A DNA stretch of 64,000 bases from an uncultured Holophagaceae bacterium (GTDB taxonomy: Bacteria; Acidobacteriota; Holophagae; Holophagales; Holophagaceae): NCBI GenBank assembly GCA_903863195.1, contig CAIPAY010000133.1, positions 1 through 64,000 of the forward strand. The letters run 5' to 3'. How positions within the stretch are numbered: the stretch's first letter is position 1; each line of letters begins with the position of its first letter. Under the pieces are notes generated by a model that saw only the letters and a list, made by a program, of their open reading frames with translations, was not told where the DNA came from and made no database searches. The translations under genes were made by a program, and so were the position numbers. Below are positions 8,905-18,519 of this stretch, piece after piece.

Positions 8905-9636
8905 TTAATGCTCGTGTGAGACGGCGCCGCTCAGGTAGATGGTCGTGAGCATCGTGAACACGAAGGTCTGGATCAGGCCGAAGAAGAGGCCCAGGAACAT
9001 CATGGGCACCGGCAGCAGGATCGGCATCAGGCCGAAGAAGATGCCCGCCACCACGTGCTCACCGGCGATGTTGCCGAAGAGACGCAGAGAGTGGCTGAGG
9101 ATGCGGCTGAGCAGTCCCAGGATCTCCAGGGGGAACAGCAGCGGGGCCAGCCACCAGATGGGCCCCATGAAGTGCGCCCAGTACTTGAGGAAGCCCTGCT
9201 CCCGCATGCCGTGGAAGTTGTAGTAGCCGAAGACCACCAGCGCGGACCCGAGGGTGATGTTCCAGTTGCTGGTGCCCGGGCTCAGGGCCGGGATCAGGCC
9301 GAAGAAGTTGTTGAAGAACACGAACAGCGCCATGGTGCCGATGAACGGCAGGTAGCGCTCGCCATGGTGGGCGATGTTGTCGTTGATCATTTCCTTCAGG
9401 CCCTCGACGACGCCCTCGAAGATCTGCTGCAGGGGGCCGGGGATGCGGGCGAGGTTCTTGCGGACCAGGGCCGTGATGAGCATGGCCGTCAGGGCCGCCA
9501 GGGCCGCGTTCAGCAAGTGGTCATAGCGCTCCAGAACCGACAGGGGCGCTCCATGGGCGAAGCCGAGCCAGGCGTGCCGGGAGAGCCCCAGCACCTGGGT
9601 GAGCCATTGGGCGAGCAGCGATGCGTGATGTTCCAT
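8905..9636 (-). CDS. atpB: F0F1 ATP synthase subunit a
   Basis: LFNNFFGLIPAL..GTSNWNITLG and SLRLFGNIAGEHVVAGIF signature. Confidence 0.93.
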   Translation of the reverse strand: MEHHASLLAQWLTQVLGLSRHAWLGFAHGAPLSVLERYDHLLNAALAALTAMLITALVRKNLARIPGPLQQIFEGVVEGLKEMINDNIAHHGERYLPFIGTMALFVFFNNFFGLIPALSPGTSNWNITLGSALVVFGYYNFHGMREQGFLKYWAHFMGPIWWLAPLLFPLEILGLLSRILSHSLRLFGNIAGEHVVAGIFFGLMPILLPVPMMFLGLFFGLIQTFVFTMLTTIYLSGAVSHEH

Positions 9637-9648
9637 CTCGGTCAGACC

Positions 9649-10050
9649 TCAATCAGGCGGGGTGTCTTCAGGTTTCTCGAAGCCCAGACGCAGGGCCTCG
9701 AGGAGAATGCCGGCCACGAAGAGAAGGACCCCCAAGGCCAGCGGTAAGGCTTCCGCCGGGTATAGGGCTATCATCCCACGCAACACCAGTGCGATCAACG
9801 CCAGTTTGCCCAGGGACAGGAACCCGTAGACCCACCGGAGGCGGACCGAGGGGGTCAGCATCCGGCCAGTCAGCACCCGATGCAGCCCCCAGAAGCCGAA
9901 GCTGGTCAGGCAGCCCACTCCGAAGGCCAGAGCGGCGGTCCAGGAGCGGAACAGCCCCCACAGGAGCACCCCCAGGAGGCCCACCGCGAGCATGGCCTGG
10001 GTGATCCGCCGCAGATGGTGCTCACCCTCGTCCATGGGGGTCCTTGCCAT
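9649..10050 (-). CDS. ATP synthase subunit I-like membrane protein
   Basis: Four hydrophobic helices, located directly upstream of atpB; alternative ATG at 10035. Confidence 0.65.
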   Translation of the reverse strand: MARTPMDEGEHHLRRITQAMLAVGLLGVLLWGLFRSWTAALAFGVGCLTSFGFWGLHRVLTGRMLTPSVRLRWVYGFLSLGKLALIALVLRGMIALYPAEALPLALGVLLFVAGILLEALRLGFEKPEDTPPD

Positions 10051-10324
10051 CCGGCTGATTCGCCTCCAGCTTGCGCAGCTCCTCCGCGTCCCGCCGGGCC
10101 ATGCGCCGGTTCAGCTTGTAGAGCTCCCAGAAGGCGGCGCCGATGCCCCAGATGAGGCCCACCCACTGCCCCCGGGTGGCATTGCCGAACCACCCGCCGA
10201 TCCAGCGGCCCAGGAAGAAGCCCAGGGCGATGCAGAGTGGAAAGGAGATGCCCAGGGACATGAGGTCCCCCCAGAGCGCCCGCTCCCCGGGGTCGGCGTC
10301 TTCCTTGCCCGGCTTCAGGATCAC
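10022..10324 (-). CDS. atpZ: AtpZ/AtpI-family F0 accessory protein
   Basis: GTG start; SLGISFPLCIALGFFLGRWIGGWFGNATRGQWVGLIWGIGAAFWELYKL, typical of AtpZ. Confidence 0.75.
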   Translation of the reverse strand: MILKPGKEDADPGERALWGDLMSLGISFPLCIALGFFLGRWIGGWFGNATRGQWVGLIWGIGAAFWELYKLNRRMARRDAEELRKLEANQPDGKDPHGRG

Positions 10325-10340
10325 CCGTCACTCCCATGAA

Positions 10341-10376
10341 AGACTTAAGGCGCGGGTGGCCCCGCGCCTTAAGTCT
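10341..10376 (-). terminator. Perfect inverted repeat, probable terminator/attenuator between nuoN and atpZ
   Basis: AGACTTAAGGCGCGGG / CCCGCGCCTTAAGTCT, 16-bp perfect stem with 4-nt loop; short TTT on the minus strand. Confidence 0.7.
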
Positions 10377-10400
10377 AGGTCAGGAAACCCCGGATATGAC

Positions 10401-11864
10401 CTAGGCTAGGAAGATCTTGCCAGCCCAGTCGAGCAGCCAGGGGCCGAAGGCCGTGCCGACCAGGACCAGGACACAGGCCAGGGTCACGATGAACACCGAG
10501 ACGGCGCCCATGGGGATGGCCTCGCCTTCGGGCTCGCGGAAGTACATCTGGCTGACCACGCCCAGGTAGTAATAGGCGCTCACGGCACTGGTCAGCAGGG
10601 CGAGGACCGTCAGGGTGACGTAGCCCTGCTCGATGGCCAGCTTGAACAGGTAGAACTTCCCGAAGAAGCCCACCAGCGGGGGGATGCCCGCCAGGCTCAG
10701 GAGGAACACCATCATGGCGAAGGCCAGCACCGGGCGCTTGCGGCCCAGGCCCTTGAAGTCCTCAATGCGCTCACCCTCGCCCTGGCCCTGCAGGTAGATC
10801 ACCACGGCGAAGGCGCCCGTGTTCATGACGATGTAGATGGCCATGTAGAGCCAGACCGCCTGGGCGCCTGCCTGGGGATCGCCCGAGAGCACACCCAGCA
10901 GCATGTAGCCCACGTGGGCGATGCTGGAGTAGGCGAGCAGGCGCTTCATGCTCTGCTGGTTCACCGCCGCGATGTTGCCGAGGATCATGCTCGCTCCGGC
11001 AATGTAGCTGAGCGGCAGCACCCAGTCGCTGGACACCCCGTGGAAGCCCGTGCCGAAGACCCGCAGGATGGCGGCCAGACCGGCGGCCTTGGGAGCCGTG
11101 GCCATGAGGGTGGTGATGGGGGTCGGGGCGCCCTCGTAGGCGTCCGGCGACCACATGTGGAAGGGCACCGCAGCCACCTTGAAGCCCATGCCCACCAGCA
11201 CCATCAGGACCCCGGAGAAGACCAGCAGGCTGCTGGACTTGGGGGTGAGGGCCAGGGCCTGGTTCAGGTCCGCCAGGTTGGTGGTCGTGCCACCGGCCGC
11301 CCCGTAGAGCAGGCTGATGCCGTAGACGAGGATGCCGCTGGAGAAGGCTCCCAGCAGGAAGTACTTCATGCCGGCTTCCACGCTGGTGGCACGGTCCCGC
11401 AGGTAGGCCACCAGGATGTAGATGCAGATGGCCATCAGCTCGACGCTGAAGTAGATCGAGATCAGGTCCGAGGCGCCGCAGAGGAACAGCATGCCCGAGA
11501 GGGAGAACAGGATCAGGGCGTAGTACTCCACGGTCTGCTGCTTGAGGCTGTCCAGCAGCCGCACGCTCAGTGCCACCGCGCCGGCACAGCCGAGCACGCA
11601 GAGCATCTGGAAGCCCCGGGTGAGGCCGTCCATGCGGAACATGCGGGAGAAGCCCTCACCTTCCGTGGTCCGGGTCACCAGCACGGCCGTGATGGCGAGC
11701 ACCAGCAGGGTGATGGGCGCCCACTTGTGCTTCTCAGCCCGACTGAACATCAGGTCCCCGGGCCAGAGCATGAGCGTGGCCACGGTCATCAGGAAGAGTT
11801 GGGGCAGGATCAGATGCGTGTCCCGAAGGAGCGCATCCAAGAGCCCCTGAGAGAAGCCGGTCAT
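10401..11864 (-). CDS. nuoN: NADH-quinone oxidoreductase subunit N
   Basis: Antiporter-like membrane subunit; AYSSIAHVGYMLLG, PKAAGLAAILRV; last gene of the nuo operon. Confidence 0.93.
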   Translation of the reverse strand: MTGFSQGLLDALLRDTHLILPQLFLMTVATLMLWPGDLMFSRAEKHKWAPITLLVLAITAVLVTRTTEGEGFSRMFRMDGLTRGFQMLCVLGCAGAVALSVRLLDSLKQQTVEYYALILFSLSGMLFLCGASDLISIYFSVELMAICIYILVAYLRDRATSVEAGMKYFLLGAFSSGILVYGISLLYGAAGGTTTNLADLNQALALTPKSSSLLVFSGVLMVLVGMGFKVAAVPFHMWSPDAYEGAPTPITTLMATAPKAAGLAAILRVFGTGFHGVSSDWVLPLSYIAGASMILGNIAAVNQQSMKRLLAYSSIAHVGYMLLGVLSGDPQAGAQAVWLYMAIYIVMNTGAFAVVIYLQGQGEGERIEDFKGLGRKRPVLAFAMMVFLLSLAGIPPLVGFFGKFYLFKLAIEQGYVTLTVLALLTSAVSAYYYLGVVSQMYFREPEGEAIPMGAVSVFIVTLACVLVLVGTAFGPWLLDWAGKIFLA

Positions 11865-13576
11865 TGGTGCCCCCCTCCGTGGGCTGGTGCGCCGTGGGCG
11901 GGCTCAGCGTGGGGCGCGGCATGGCCCTCGTGGCCGGCGGGAGCAGCCTCATGGCCAGCGGGGGCTGCGTTGTGGTGGGCGGCCGGAGCGGCCATGCCCT
12001 GCATGCCGATCTTGGCGGCGATGGCCTGCTTGACGGCCAGGTCCTGGGCGGCATGGAAGCCGGGGTTGACCTGCTCGACCAGCTTACGGACCGGGGCGTC
12101 CATGACGGCCATGATCGGTCCGGGATAGAGGCCGATCCAGAAGGCGGCGACGACCAGCGGGGCAAAGTAGAGGATCTCCCGCAGGTTGAGGTCTTCCATC
12201 TTCTCGTTCACCTCGGTGATGGGTCCAAACATGACGCGCTGGAACATCCAGAGCATGTAGGCGGCGCCGAGGATGATGCCGAGGGTGGCGACCACCGCGG
12301 CCCAGGGGAAGGCCTGGAAGGAGCCCATGAGGATGACGCCCTCACCGATGAAGCCGTTGAGCAGCGGCAGGCCGATGCTGCTCATGGTCATGATCATGAA
12401 GATGGTGGCGAAGATCGGCATGCTCTTCGAGAGCCCGCCGAAGTCCGCGATCATGCGGGTGTGCCGGCGCTCGTAGACGATACCCACCGCGAGGAAGAGC
12501 CCGCTGGTGCTGATGCCGTGATTGATCATCTGGAAGAGGCCGCCCTTGATGCCGTAGGGGTTCAGGGCGAACAGGCCGAGCATGCAGAGGCCGAGGTGAC
12601 TCACGGAGGAGTAGGCCACCAGCTTCTTCATGTCCTTCTGGATCATGGCCACAAGGGCGCCGTAGATGATGCCGATCAGGGACAGGCCGATGAACCAGGG
12701 CAGCAGCTCCTTGGTGGCGGTCGGCATGATGGGCAGCAGGAAGCGCACGAAGCCGTAGGTGCCCATCTTCAGGAGGATGGCGGCGAGGATGACGGAACCG
12801 GCCGTGGGTGCCTGCACGTGGGCGTCCGGCAGCCAGGTGTGGAAGGGGAACATCGGCACCTTGATGGCGAAGCCGACGAAGAAGGCCAGGGCCATGAGGG
12901 TCTGGTAGCTCTTGCTCTGCTGGGCGATGACGGGAGCCATGGCCTGGAAGCTGGCCAGGGAGAAGTCATAGACGCCCGTGGTCTGGTGCTGGAGGAAATA
13001 GATGGCGAGCAGCGCGACCAGCATCAGGACGGAACCGGCCAGGGTGTAGAGGAACAGCTTGATGGCGGCGTAGAGCTTCTGGGGGCCGCCCCAGATGGCG
13101 ATGAGGAAATACATCGGGACGAGCATGACTTCCCAGAACAGGTAGAAGAGGAACATGTCCTGGGTGATGAAGACGCCCAGCATGGCGGTCTGCAGCACCA
13201 GCATCCAGATGTAGTACTCCTTGTGGCGCTCGAGGATGGCGCTGAAGGAGCAGGCGATGGCAATGGGCCCGATGAAGGTCGTCAGCAGCCAGAGCAGGAG
13301 GCTGATGCCGTCCATGCCCACGCTGAACTTGACGCCCAGGGCGGGGATCCAGCTCCAGGCCCCGGCCCACTGGACCGCATCGCTGGCCCGGTCGTAGCCG
13401 AACCAGAAGGGCAGGCTCAGCAGGAGGCTGGCGATCATGATCAGGAGCGAGCCGATCTCGAAGACCCGGCGCTGGTCCTTGGGCACGAGGAGCAGGACCA
13501 ACGCGCCCAGGACGGGCAGGAAGGTCGCCACCAGCATCAGTGTCGTGTTTGCGGTGAACATGGGGACTCCAACCAA
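11861..13576 (-). CDS. nuoM: NADH-quinone oxidoreductase subunit M with His-rich C-terminal tail
   Basis: FPFHTWLPDAHVQAPTAGSVILAAILLKMGTYG and LVAYSSVSHLGLCMLG; tail HHNAAPAGHEAAPAGHEGHAAPHAEPAHGAPAHGGGHQ. Confidence 0.95.
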   Translation of the reverse strand: MVGVPMFTANTTLMLVATFLPVLGALVLLLVPKDQRRVFEIGSLLIMIASLLLSLPFWFGYDRASDAVQWAGAWSWIPALGVKFSVGMDGISLLLWLLTTFIGPIAIACSFSAILERHKEYYIWMLVLQTAMLGVFITQDMFLFYLFWEVMLVPMYFLIAIWGGPQKLYAAIKLFLYTLAGSVLMLVALLAIYFLQHQTTGVYDFSLASFQAMAPVIAQQSKSYQTLMALAFFVGFAIKVPMFPFHTWLPDAHVQAPTAGSVILAAILLKMGTYGFVRFLLPIMPTATKELLPWFIGLSLIGIIYGALVAMIQKDMKKLVAYSSVSHLGLCMLGLFALNPYGIKGGLFQMINHGISTSGLFLAVGIVYERRHTRMIADFGGLSKSMPIFATIFMIMTMSSIGLPLLNGFIGEGVILMGSFQAFPWAAVVATLGIILGAAYMLWMFQRVMFGPITEVNEKMEDLNLREILYFAPLVVAAFWIGLYPGPIMAVMDAPVRKLVEQVNPGFHAAQDLAVKQAIAAKIGMQGMAAPAAHHNAAPAGHEAAPAGHEGHAAPHAEPAHGAPAHGGGHQ

Positions 13577-13582
13577 TGAGGA

Positions 13583-15943
13583 CTAGGCGATGAATTTCCA
13601 GAAGGCGAACACGAGGAAGCCGATGAACATCACGAAGGCGTAGTGCTGGACCCGGCCCGTCTGGAGGCCGCGGAAGACCGCGCTGGTCTCCTGCACCATG
13701 TATTCGACTAGGTCGACGCTGCCGTCGATGAGGTACTCGTCCACCCAGTGCATGAGCTCGGCCCAGATCAGGGTCACGCGGGCGGCCCCGTTCACCATGC
13801 CGTCCACCACCCAGGTGTCGAAGCTCCAGAGCTGGGCAGAGAAGCGCTTGAGGGGCTCGATGATCGCCGCGTCGTAGAACTCGTCCACGTAGTACTTGGC
13901 ATTCACCCAGCGGAACAGGTTCGGGAAGCGCTCCACGAAGGCGATGGCGCGGCTCCAGGTGGGATCCACCTTGTAGATCCACCAGGCCAGCAGCATGGCG
14001 CCAGGAGCCCAGATCAGGGTGGCCCAGGCCATGAGCCCGTATTCCATGGCGGGCGGGATGTGCTCGCCGTGGTGGGGGGCCGAGACCTGGTAGAGCAGCG
14101 GCTCGAGCCACTTGCTGAACAGTTCCGCCGGCACGATGGGCAGGACCCGGTGCAGGCTCTCGGGGTAGTTCAGGAAGCCGCCGACCACGGCCAGACCGGC
14201 CAGGACAGCCACCGGCAGCCACATGCGCCAGGAGACCTCATGGGGGTGGTGGCCCGGGACGATGTCATGGTCCTCAGGATCGTCCACATGGTGGTCGTGG
14301 GGCTTGTCCAGCTCGTGGATGTGGTTCTCATGGGCGTGCACAGGTGCATGGGCGTCGTGCCCGTGGTCGTCATGGGCGCCATGGTCGTCGTGGCCGTGGG
14401 CCTCGGACTGGACCGTGTGCCCGTAGGGATCCTCGCCGCCGCCGCGGTAGTTGCCATAGAAGGTCATGGCGATGAGGCGGGTCATGTAGAAGGCGGTGCA
14501 GAAGGCGCCGAGCATGCCCAGGATCCAGGCCACCAGGTTCAGGGTGGGTCCGGTGTAGTGGCCGTGCTGATACCAGCCCTCGAACACCTTCCAGAGGATC
14601 TCGTCCTTCGAGAAGAAGCCGGAGAAGGGGAAGATGCCGGCGATGGCGAAGGTGGCCAGGATCATGCTCATGGCCGTGATGGGCATGAGCTTCTTGAGGC
14701 CGCCCATGTTGCGCATGTCCTGCTCGTGGTGGCAGGCCGCGATCACTGCGCCGGACCCGAGGAAGAGGCTGGCCTTGAAGAAGGCGTGCGTGAAGACGTG
14801 GAACATGCCGGCGCTGAAGGCCCCGGCGCCCATGCCCATGAACATGAAGCCCAGCTGGGACACGGTGGAGTAGGCCAACACCTTCTTGATGTCGTATTGG
14901 GCGAGGCCCATGGTGGCGGCGATGAAGGCGGTGAGGGACCCGAAGGCCAGCACCACGGCCAGGGCCAACGGGGCGTTCACGTAGATGAAGTTCAGGCGGG
15001 TGATCATGTAGAGGCCGCTGGTCACCATGGTCGCGGCATGGATCAAGGCGGACACGGGCGTCGGACCGGCCATGGCATCGGGCAGCCAGACATACAGGGG
15101 GATCTGCGCCGACTTGCCCATGGCGCCCACGAAGAGGCAGCAGCCGATGAGGTTGAACCACCAGGTGGGGGAGGCGGTGTGCCCGTAGAGGGTGATGAGC
15201 GGCAGGCTGGCGACCTCGCGGACCGAGCCCATCAGGGTGTCATAGTCGAGGCTGCCGAAGACCTGGAAGATAAGGAAGAACCCGATCATGAAGCCGAAGT
15301 CGCCGATGCGGTTGGTGACGAAAGCCTTCTTGCCTGCGGCGGCAGCGAACTCCTTCTCGAAGTAGAAGCCGATGAGCAGGTAGGAGCAGAGGCCCACCCC
15401 CTCCCAGCCCAGGAACATCATCATGATGTTGGCGCCCAGCACCAGGTTCAGCATGCTGAACACGAACAGGTTCAGGTAGGCCATGAAGCGGTAGTAGCGT
15501 CCGTCGTTGCGTTCCTCAGCCATGTAGCCGGTGCTGAAGAGGTGGATGAGGAAGCCTGCGCCTGAGACCAGGAGGGCCATGCAGCCGCTCAGGACGTCGA
15601 ACTTGTAGGCCCACTCGATCTTGTAGGTGCTCATCCCGCCCAGCACATGGGCGCCGCCCACGTTGAACCAGGTCCAGAGGCTCTGGTGCAGGGACCGGCC
15701 CCCTGGAGGCATCCCGATCAACTGGATGAAGTGCCAGAGGGTGAGGACGAAGGCGAGGCCCACGCTGCCGAGGGCGAAGAAGTCCACCACCGCTGTGTTC
15801 CGCAGCTTGCGGCCGCTGAGGCCGTTGATGAGGAATCCGAAGAAGGGCAGGAAGGGGATCAGCCAGAGCAGGCTGCTCGGCTGGGAGGCGGCGGTCGCCG
15901 CGGCGTGCGCCAGGGTCATGTCGGCACTCATGATCGTCGTCAT
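13583..15943 (-). CDS. nuoL: NADH-quinone oxidoreductase subunit L with His/Asp-rich insertion
   Basis: LGWEGVGLCSYLLIGFYFE, PLYVWLPDAMAGPTPVSALIHAATMVTSG; ATG at 15943 overlaps the nuoK stop (ATGA). Confidence 0.95.
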   Translation of the reverse strand: MTTIMSADMTLAHAAATAASQPSSLLWLIPFLPFFGFLINGLSGRKLRNTAVVDFFALGSVGLAFVLTLWHFIQLIGMPPGGRSLHQSLWTWFNVGGAHVLGGMSTYKIEWAYKFDVLSGCMALLVSGAGFLIHLFSTGYMAEERNDGRYYRFMAYLNLFVFSMLNLVLGANIMMMFLGWEGVGLCSYLLIGFYFEKEFAAAAGKKAFVTNRIGDFGFMIGFFLIFQVFGSLDYDTLMGSVREVASLPLITLYGHTASPTWWFNLIGCCLFVGAMGKSAQIPLYVWLPDAMAGPTPVSALIHAATMVTSGLYMITRLNFIYVNAPLALAVVLAFGSLTAFIAATMGLAQYDIKKVLAYSTVSQLGFMFMGMGAGAFSAGMFHVFTHAFFKASLFLGSGAVIAACHHEQDMRNMGGLKKLMPITAMSMILATFAIAGIFPFSGFFSKDEILWKVFEGWYQHGHYTGPTLNLVAWILGMLGAFCTAFYMTRLIAMTFYGNYRGGGEDPYGHTVQSEAHGHDDHGAHDDHGHDAHAPVHAHENHIHELDKPHDHHVDDPEDHDIVPGHHPHEVSWRMWLPVAVLAGLAVVGGFLNYPESLHRVLPIVPAELFSKWLEPLLYQVSAPHHGEHIPPAMEYGLMAWATLIWAPGAMLLAWWIYKVDPTWSRAIAFVERFPNLFRWVNAKYYVDEFYDAAIIEPLKRFSAQLWSFDTWVVDGMVNGAARVTLIWAELMHWVDEYLIDGSVDLVEYMVQETSAVFRGLQTGRVQHYAFVMFIGFLVFAFWKFIA

Positions 15944-16245
15944 CCCTTCAGCAGGTTGATGTCGTCCACCTGGACGGTGTCGCGCTTGCGGTAGAGGGCC
16001 ACCACCAGTGCGAGGCCCACGGCCACCTCGGCCGCGGCGAAGCCCATGACCAGCAGGGCGAAGGCCTGGCCGGAGACGGACCCGCTGTGGCGGGCGAAGG
16101 CGATGAAGTTCAGGTTGGCGGCGTTGAGCATGAGCTCCACGCACATGAGGATCACCAGGGCGTTGCGGCGAATGAGCACGCCGACAATGCCGATGGAGAA
16201 CAGCGCGAAGGAGATGAGGAGGACCGCGTTGAGGTTGACCATCAC
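15940..16245 (-). CDS. nuoK: NADH-quinone oxidoreductase subunit K
   Basis: LLISFALFSIGIVGVLIRRNALVILMCVELMLNAANLNFIAFAR. Confidence 0.95.
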   Translation of the reverse strand: MMVNLNAVLLISFALFSIGIVGVLIRRNALVILMCVELMLNAANLNFIAFARHSGSVSGQAFALLVMGFAAAEVAVGLALVVALYRKRDTVQVDDINLLKG

Positions 16246-16793
16246 ACCCGCTCCGTCTTGGCCAGCACCACGGCGCCCACCAGGGCGACCAGCAGCACGA
16301 CGCTGAGGATCTCGAAAGGCAGCAGGTAGCCCGCGAAGAGGCCCCGGCTCACGGCCTGGGCGTTCTGCTGGGCGACGTTGAGGCCCTGGGCCAGATTCTC
16401 CGGAAGCTTCAGCGCCTGGGGAGAGGCCACGCCGAAGATGACCTTGCGGAACACCGCGGCGAAGGCCGCGACGCCCAGCAGCACCGCACCGATGGCGTAG
16501 CGGGACTGGAGCTGGAAGACCTCCTTCTCCTTGGCCTTGGTCACCTCGACGAGCATGACCACGAAGAGGAAGAGCACCACGATGCCCCCCGCGTAGACCA
16601 GGATCTGCGCCATGCCCAGGAACTCGGCCTCCAAGGAGAGGAAGCAGCCGGCGATGCAGAGCATCGCGAAGAGGAAGGCCAGCACGCTGTGCACGGCGCT
16701 CCGGGAGGCCACCACCACGGCGGCGCCGCCCAGGGCCATGACGCCAAAGATGGCGAACATGTTCCGGCCGATCGTTTCGATGAAATGTTCCAT
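16242..16793 (-). CDS. nuoJ: NADH-quinone oxidoreductase subunit J
   Basis: FAMLCIAGCFLSLEAEFLGMAQILVYAGGIVVLFLFVVMLV. Confidence 0.95.
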   Translation of the reverse strand: MEHFIETIGRNMFAIFGVMALGGAAVVVASRSAVHSVLAFLFAMLCIAGCFLSLEAEFLGMAQILVYAGGIVVLFLFVVMLVEVTKAKEKEVFQLQSRYAIGAVLLGVAAFAAVFRKVIFGVASPQALKLPENLAQGLNVAQQNAQAVSRGLFAGYLLPFEILSVVLLVALVGAVVLAKTERV

Positions 16794-16825
16794 GGGGCGT
16801 CCTCGGGTTGCTCGGAAGATGGGGG

Positions 16826-17329
16826 TCAGTCGTCAGCCACGCTGAACTTGCCCACGGGAGAGGGCTCGAACATGTTCTGGCTCAGCCCCTCCATGCCCAG
16901 CGAGAAGTCCTCCCGGTTGTAGGTGGCCAGCTCGAACTGGTGGTTCAGGATGATGGAGTCGAAGCCGCAGCTCTCCACGCAGAACTCGCAGAAGATGCAG
17001 CGCTCCATCTCGAAGTCGTAGCGCACGGGATAGGGCATCTTGCGCCCCTCCTTCTTGCCCTTCTCGATGGTGATGACCTGGGTGGGGCAGATCTTCTCGC
17101 AGGCCAGGCAGCACACGCACTTGATCTCGCCCTGCTCATCCTTCAGCAGGGTGAGGCGGCCGCGGTAGCGGGGCTGGACCTTGGCCACCACCTCGGGATA
17201 CTCCGAGACGATGTGGAAGGGCACCTTCCGGCGGTTGGCCGTGAAGAACACCTTGCAGAAGTGCTTGCCGGTGATGGCCATGCCCTTGGCGATGTCGGAG
17301 GGGATCAGGGTCCTCAGGAACTTGTTCAT
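16826..17329 (-). CDS. nuoI: NADH-quinone oxidoreductase subunit I (2x[4Fe-4S])
   Basis: CVCCLACEKICP and CIFCEFCVESCGFD ferredoxin motifs. Confidence 0.95.
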   Translation of the reverse strand: MNKFLRTLIPSDIAKGMAITGKHFCKVFFTANRRKVPFHIVSEYPEVVAKVQPRYRGRLTLLKDEQGEIKCVCCLACEKICPTQVITIEKGKKEGRKMPYPVRYDFEMERCIFCEFCVESCGFDSIILNHQFELATYNREDFSLGMEGLSQNMFEPSPVGKFSVADD

Positions 17330-17339
17330 GGGTGACCCC

Positions 17340-18500
17340 TTAGACGGCGCAGCGGACGAAGGCCGCGAGCAGGAGGTTGACCAGCGCCAGGGGGATCAGA
17401 TACTTCCAGGCCACGCTCATGACCTGGTCATACCGGTAGCGGGGGATGGTGCCGCGGACCCAGATGTAGGTGAACAACAGGAAGATGATCTTCGCCACGA
17501 AGAAGATGGCGTGGGGCCCGGCGATCCAGGCGCCCGCGGGCAGCAGCTGGTTGGCCAGGCCCTGCAGGCCGAAAGGCAGCAGCCAGGAGCCGCCCAGGAA
17601 GAAGCCCGCAGCCAGCGCGCTGACGACGGTCATGTTGATGTACTCGGCCAGGTAGAAGAAGCCGAACTTCATGCCTGAATATTCCGTGTGGAAGCCTGCC
17701 ACCAGCTCGTTCTCGGCCTCGGGCATGTCGAAGGGCAGGCGGTTGGTCTCGGCGAAGCCGCAGGTCAGGTAGATCAGGAACCCGAAGACCTGAGGCACCA
17801 GACCCCAGGCAGACGTGCCCGTCGCCATGCGCTGGGCCATCTCGCCGAAGTTGAGGCTGCCCGTGAGGACCACCGGGGCCAGCAGGCTGATGGCCAGGGG
17901 CACTTCGTAGCTGACCATCTGGGCAGCGCTGCGCAGGCCGCCCAGCAGGGGATACTTGGAGTTGGACGCCCAGCCCGCCAGGACGATGCCGTAGACGCCG
18001 ACGCTGGCCACACCCAGGATCCAGAGCAGGCCCACATTGATGTCGGCGATGCCGCCGGAGACCGGCAGGCCCGCGAGGCCCGGGAACCAGGAGGGGAACA
18101 CGAAGAAGGTACCGGGCACGAAGGAGATGGCGGCGAACACCACCACCGCCGAGACCATGCTCAGGGCCGGGGCGATGAAGAACACGAACTTGTCAGCCTT
18201 GGCCGGGATGATGTCTTCCTTGAGGATCAGCTTCAGCACGTCCGCCAGGAGACCGGGGATGCCGCGCCAGTAGGACAGCACCGGGATGCGGCCCCACTTC
18301 CACATGCCGCGGTTCATCCAGCCAGTGACGCCGATGTGGCCGCTGGCCACGCGGGTGGAGCCCAGGCGCTGCTGCAGGTGGCCCAGCACCTTGCGCTCGG
18401 CAAACACCGTGAGAGGCACCACCACGAAGACGAAGAGCACGACCAGCACGCACTGGATGAGCGTGATCGCGATGGACTGGAGGAGGGTCGGAGTCGGCAT
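17340..18500 (-). CDS. nuoH: NADH-quinone oxidoreductase subunit H
   Basis: FAERKVLGHLQQRLGSTRV; FDMPEAENELVAGFHTEYSGMKFGFFYLAEY. Start placed at ATG 18500 (MPTPTLLQSIAI). Confidence 0.95.
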   Translation of the reverse strand: MPTPTLLQSIAITLIQCVLVVLFVFVVVPLTVFAERKVLGHLQQRLGSTRVASGHIGVTGWMNRGMWKWGRIPVLSYWRGIPGLLADVLKLILKEDIIPAKADKFVFFIAPALSMVSAVVVFAAISFVPGTFFVFPSWFPGLAGLPVSGGIADINVGLLWILGVASVGVYGIVLAGWASNSKYPLLGGLRSAAQMVSYEVPLAISLLAPVVLTGSLNFGEMAQRMATGTSAWGLVPQVFGFLIYLTCGFAETNRLPFDMPEAENELVAGFHTEYSGMKFGFFYLAEYINMTVVSALAAGFFLGGSWLLPFGLQGLANQLLPAGAWIAGPHAIFFVAKIIFLLFTYIWVRGTIPRYRYDQVMSVAWKYLIPLALVNLLLAAFVRCAV

Positions 18501-18519
18501 GGCTGTTGATCCTCGTCGG

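Noticed and set aside
11864-13579. 571-aa + strand ORF exactly antisense to nuoM
   Set aside because: High-GC antisense shadow ORF; composition (Glu/Asp/Gly/His-rich without domain logic) and perfect overlap with a conserved nuoM gene.
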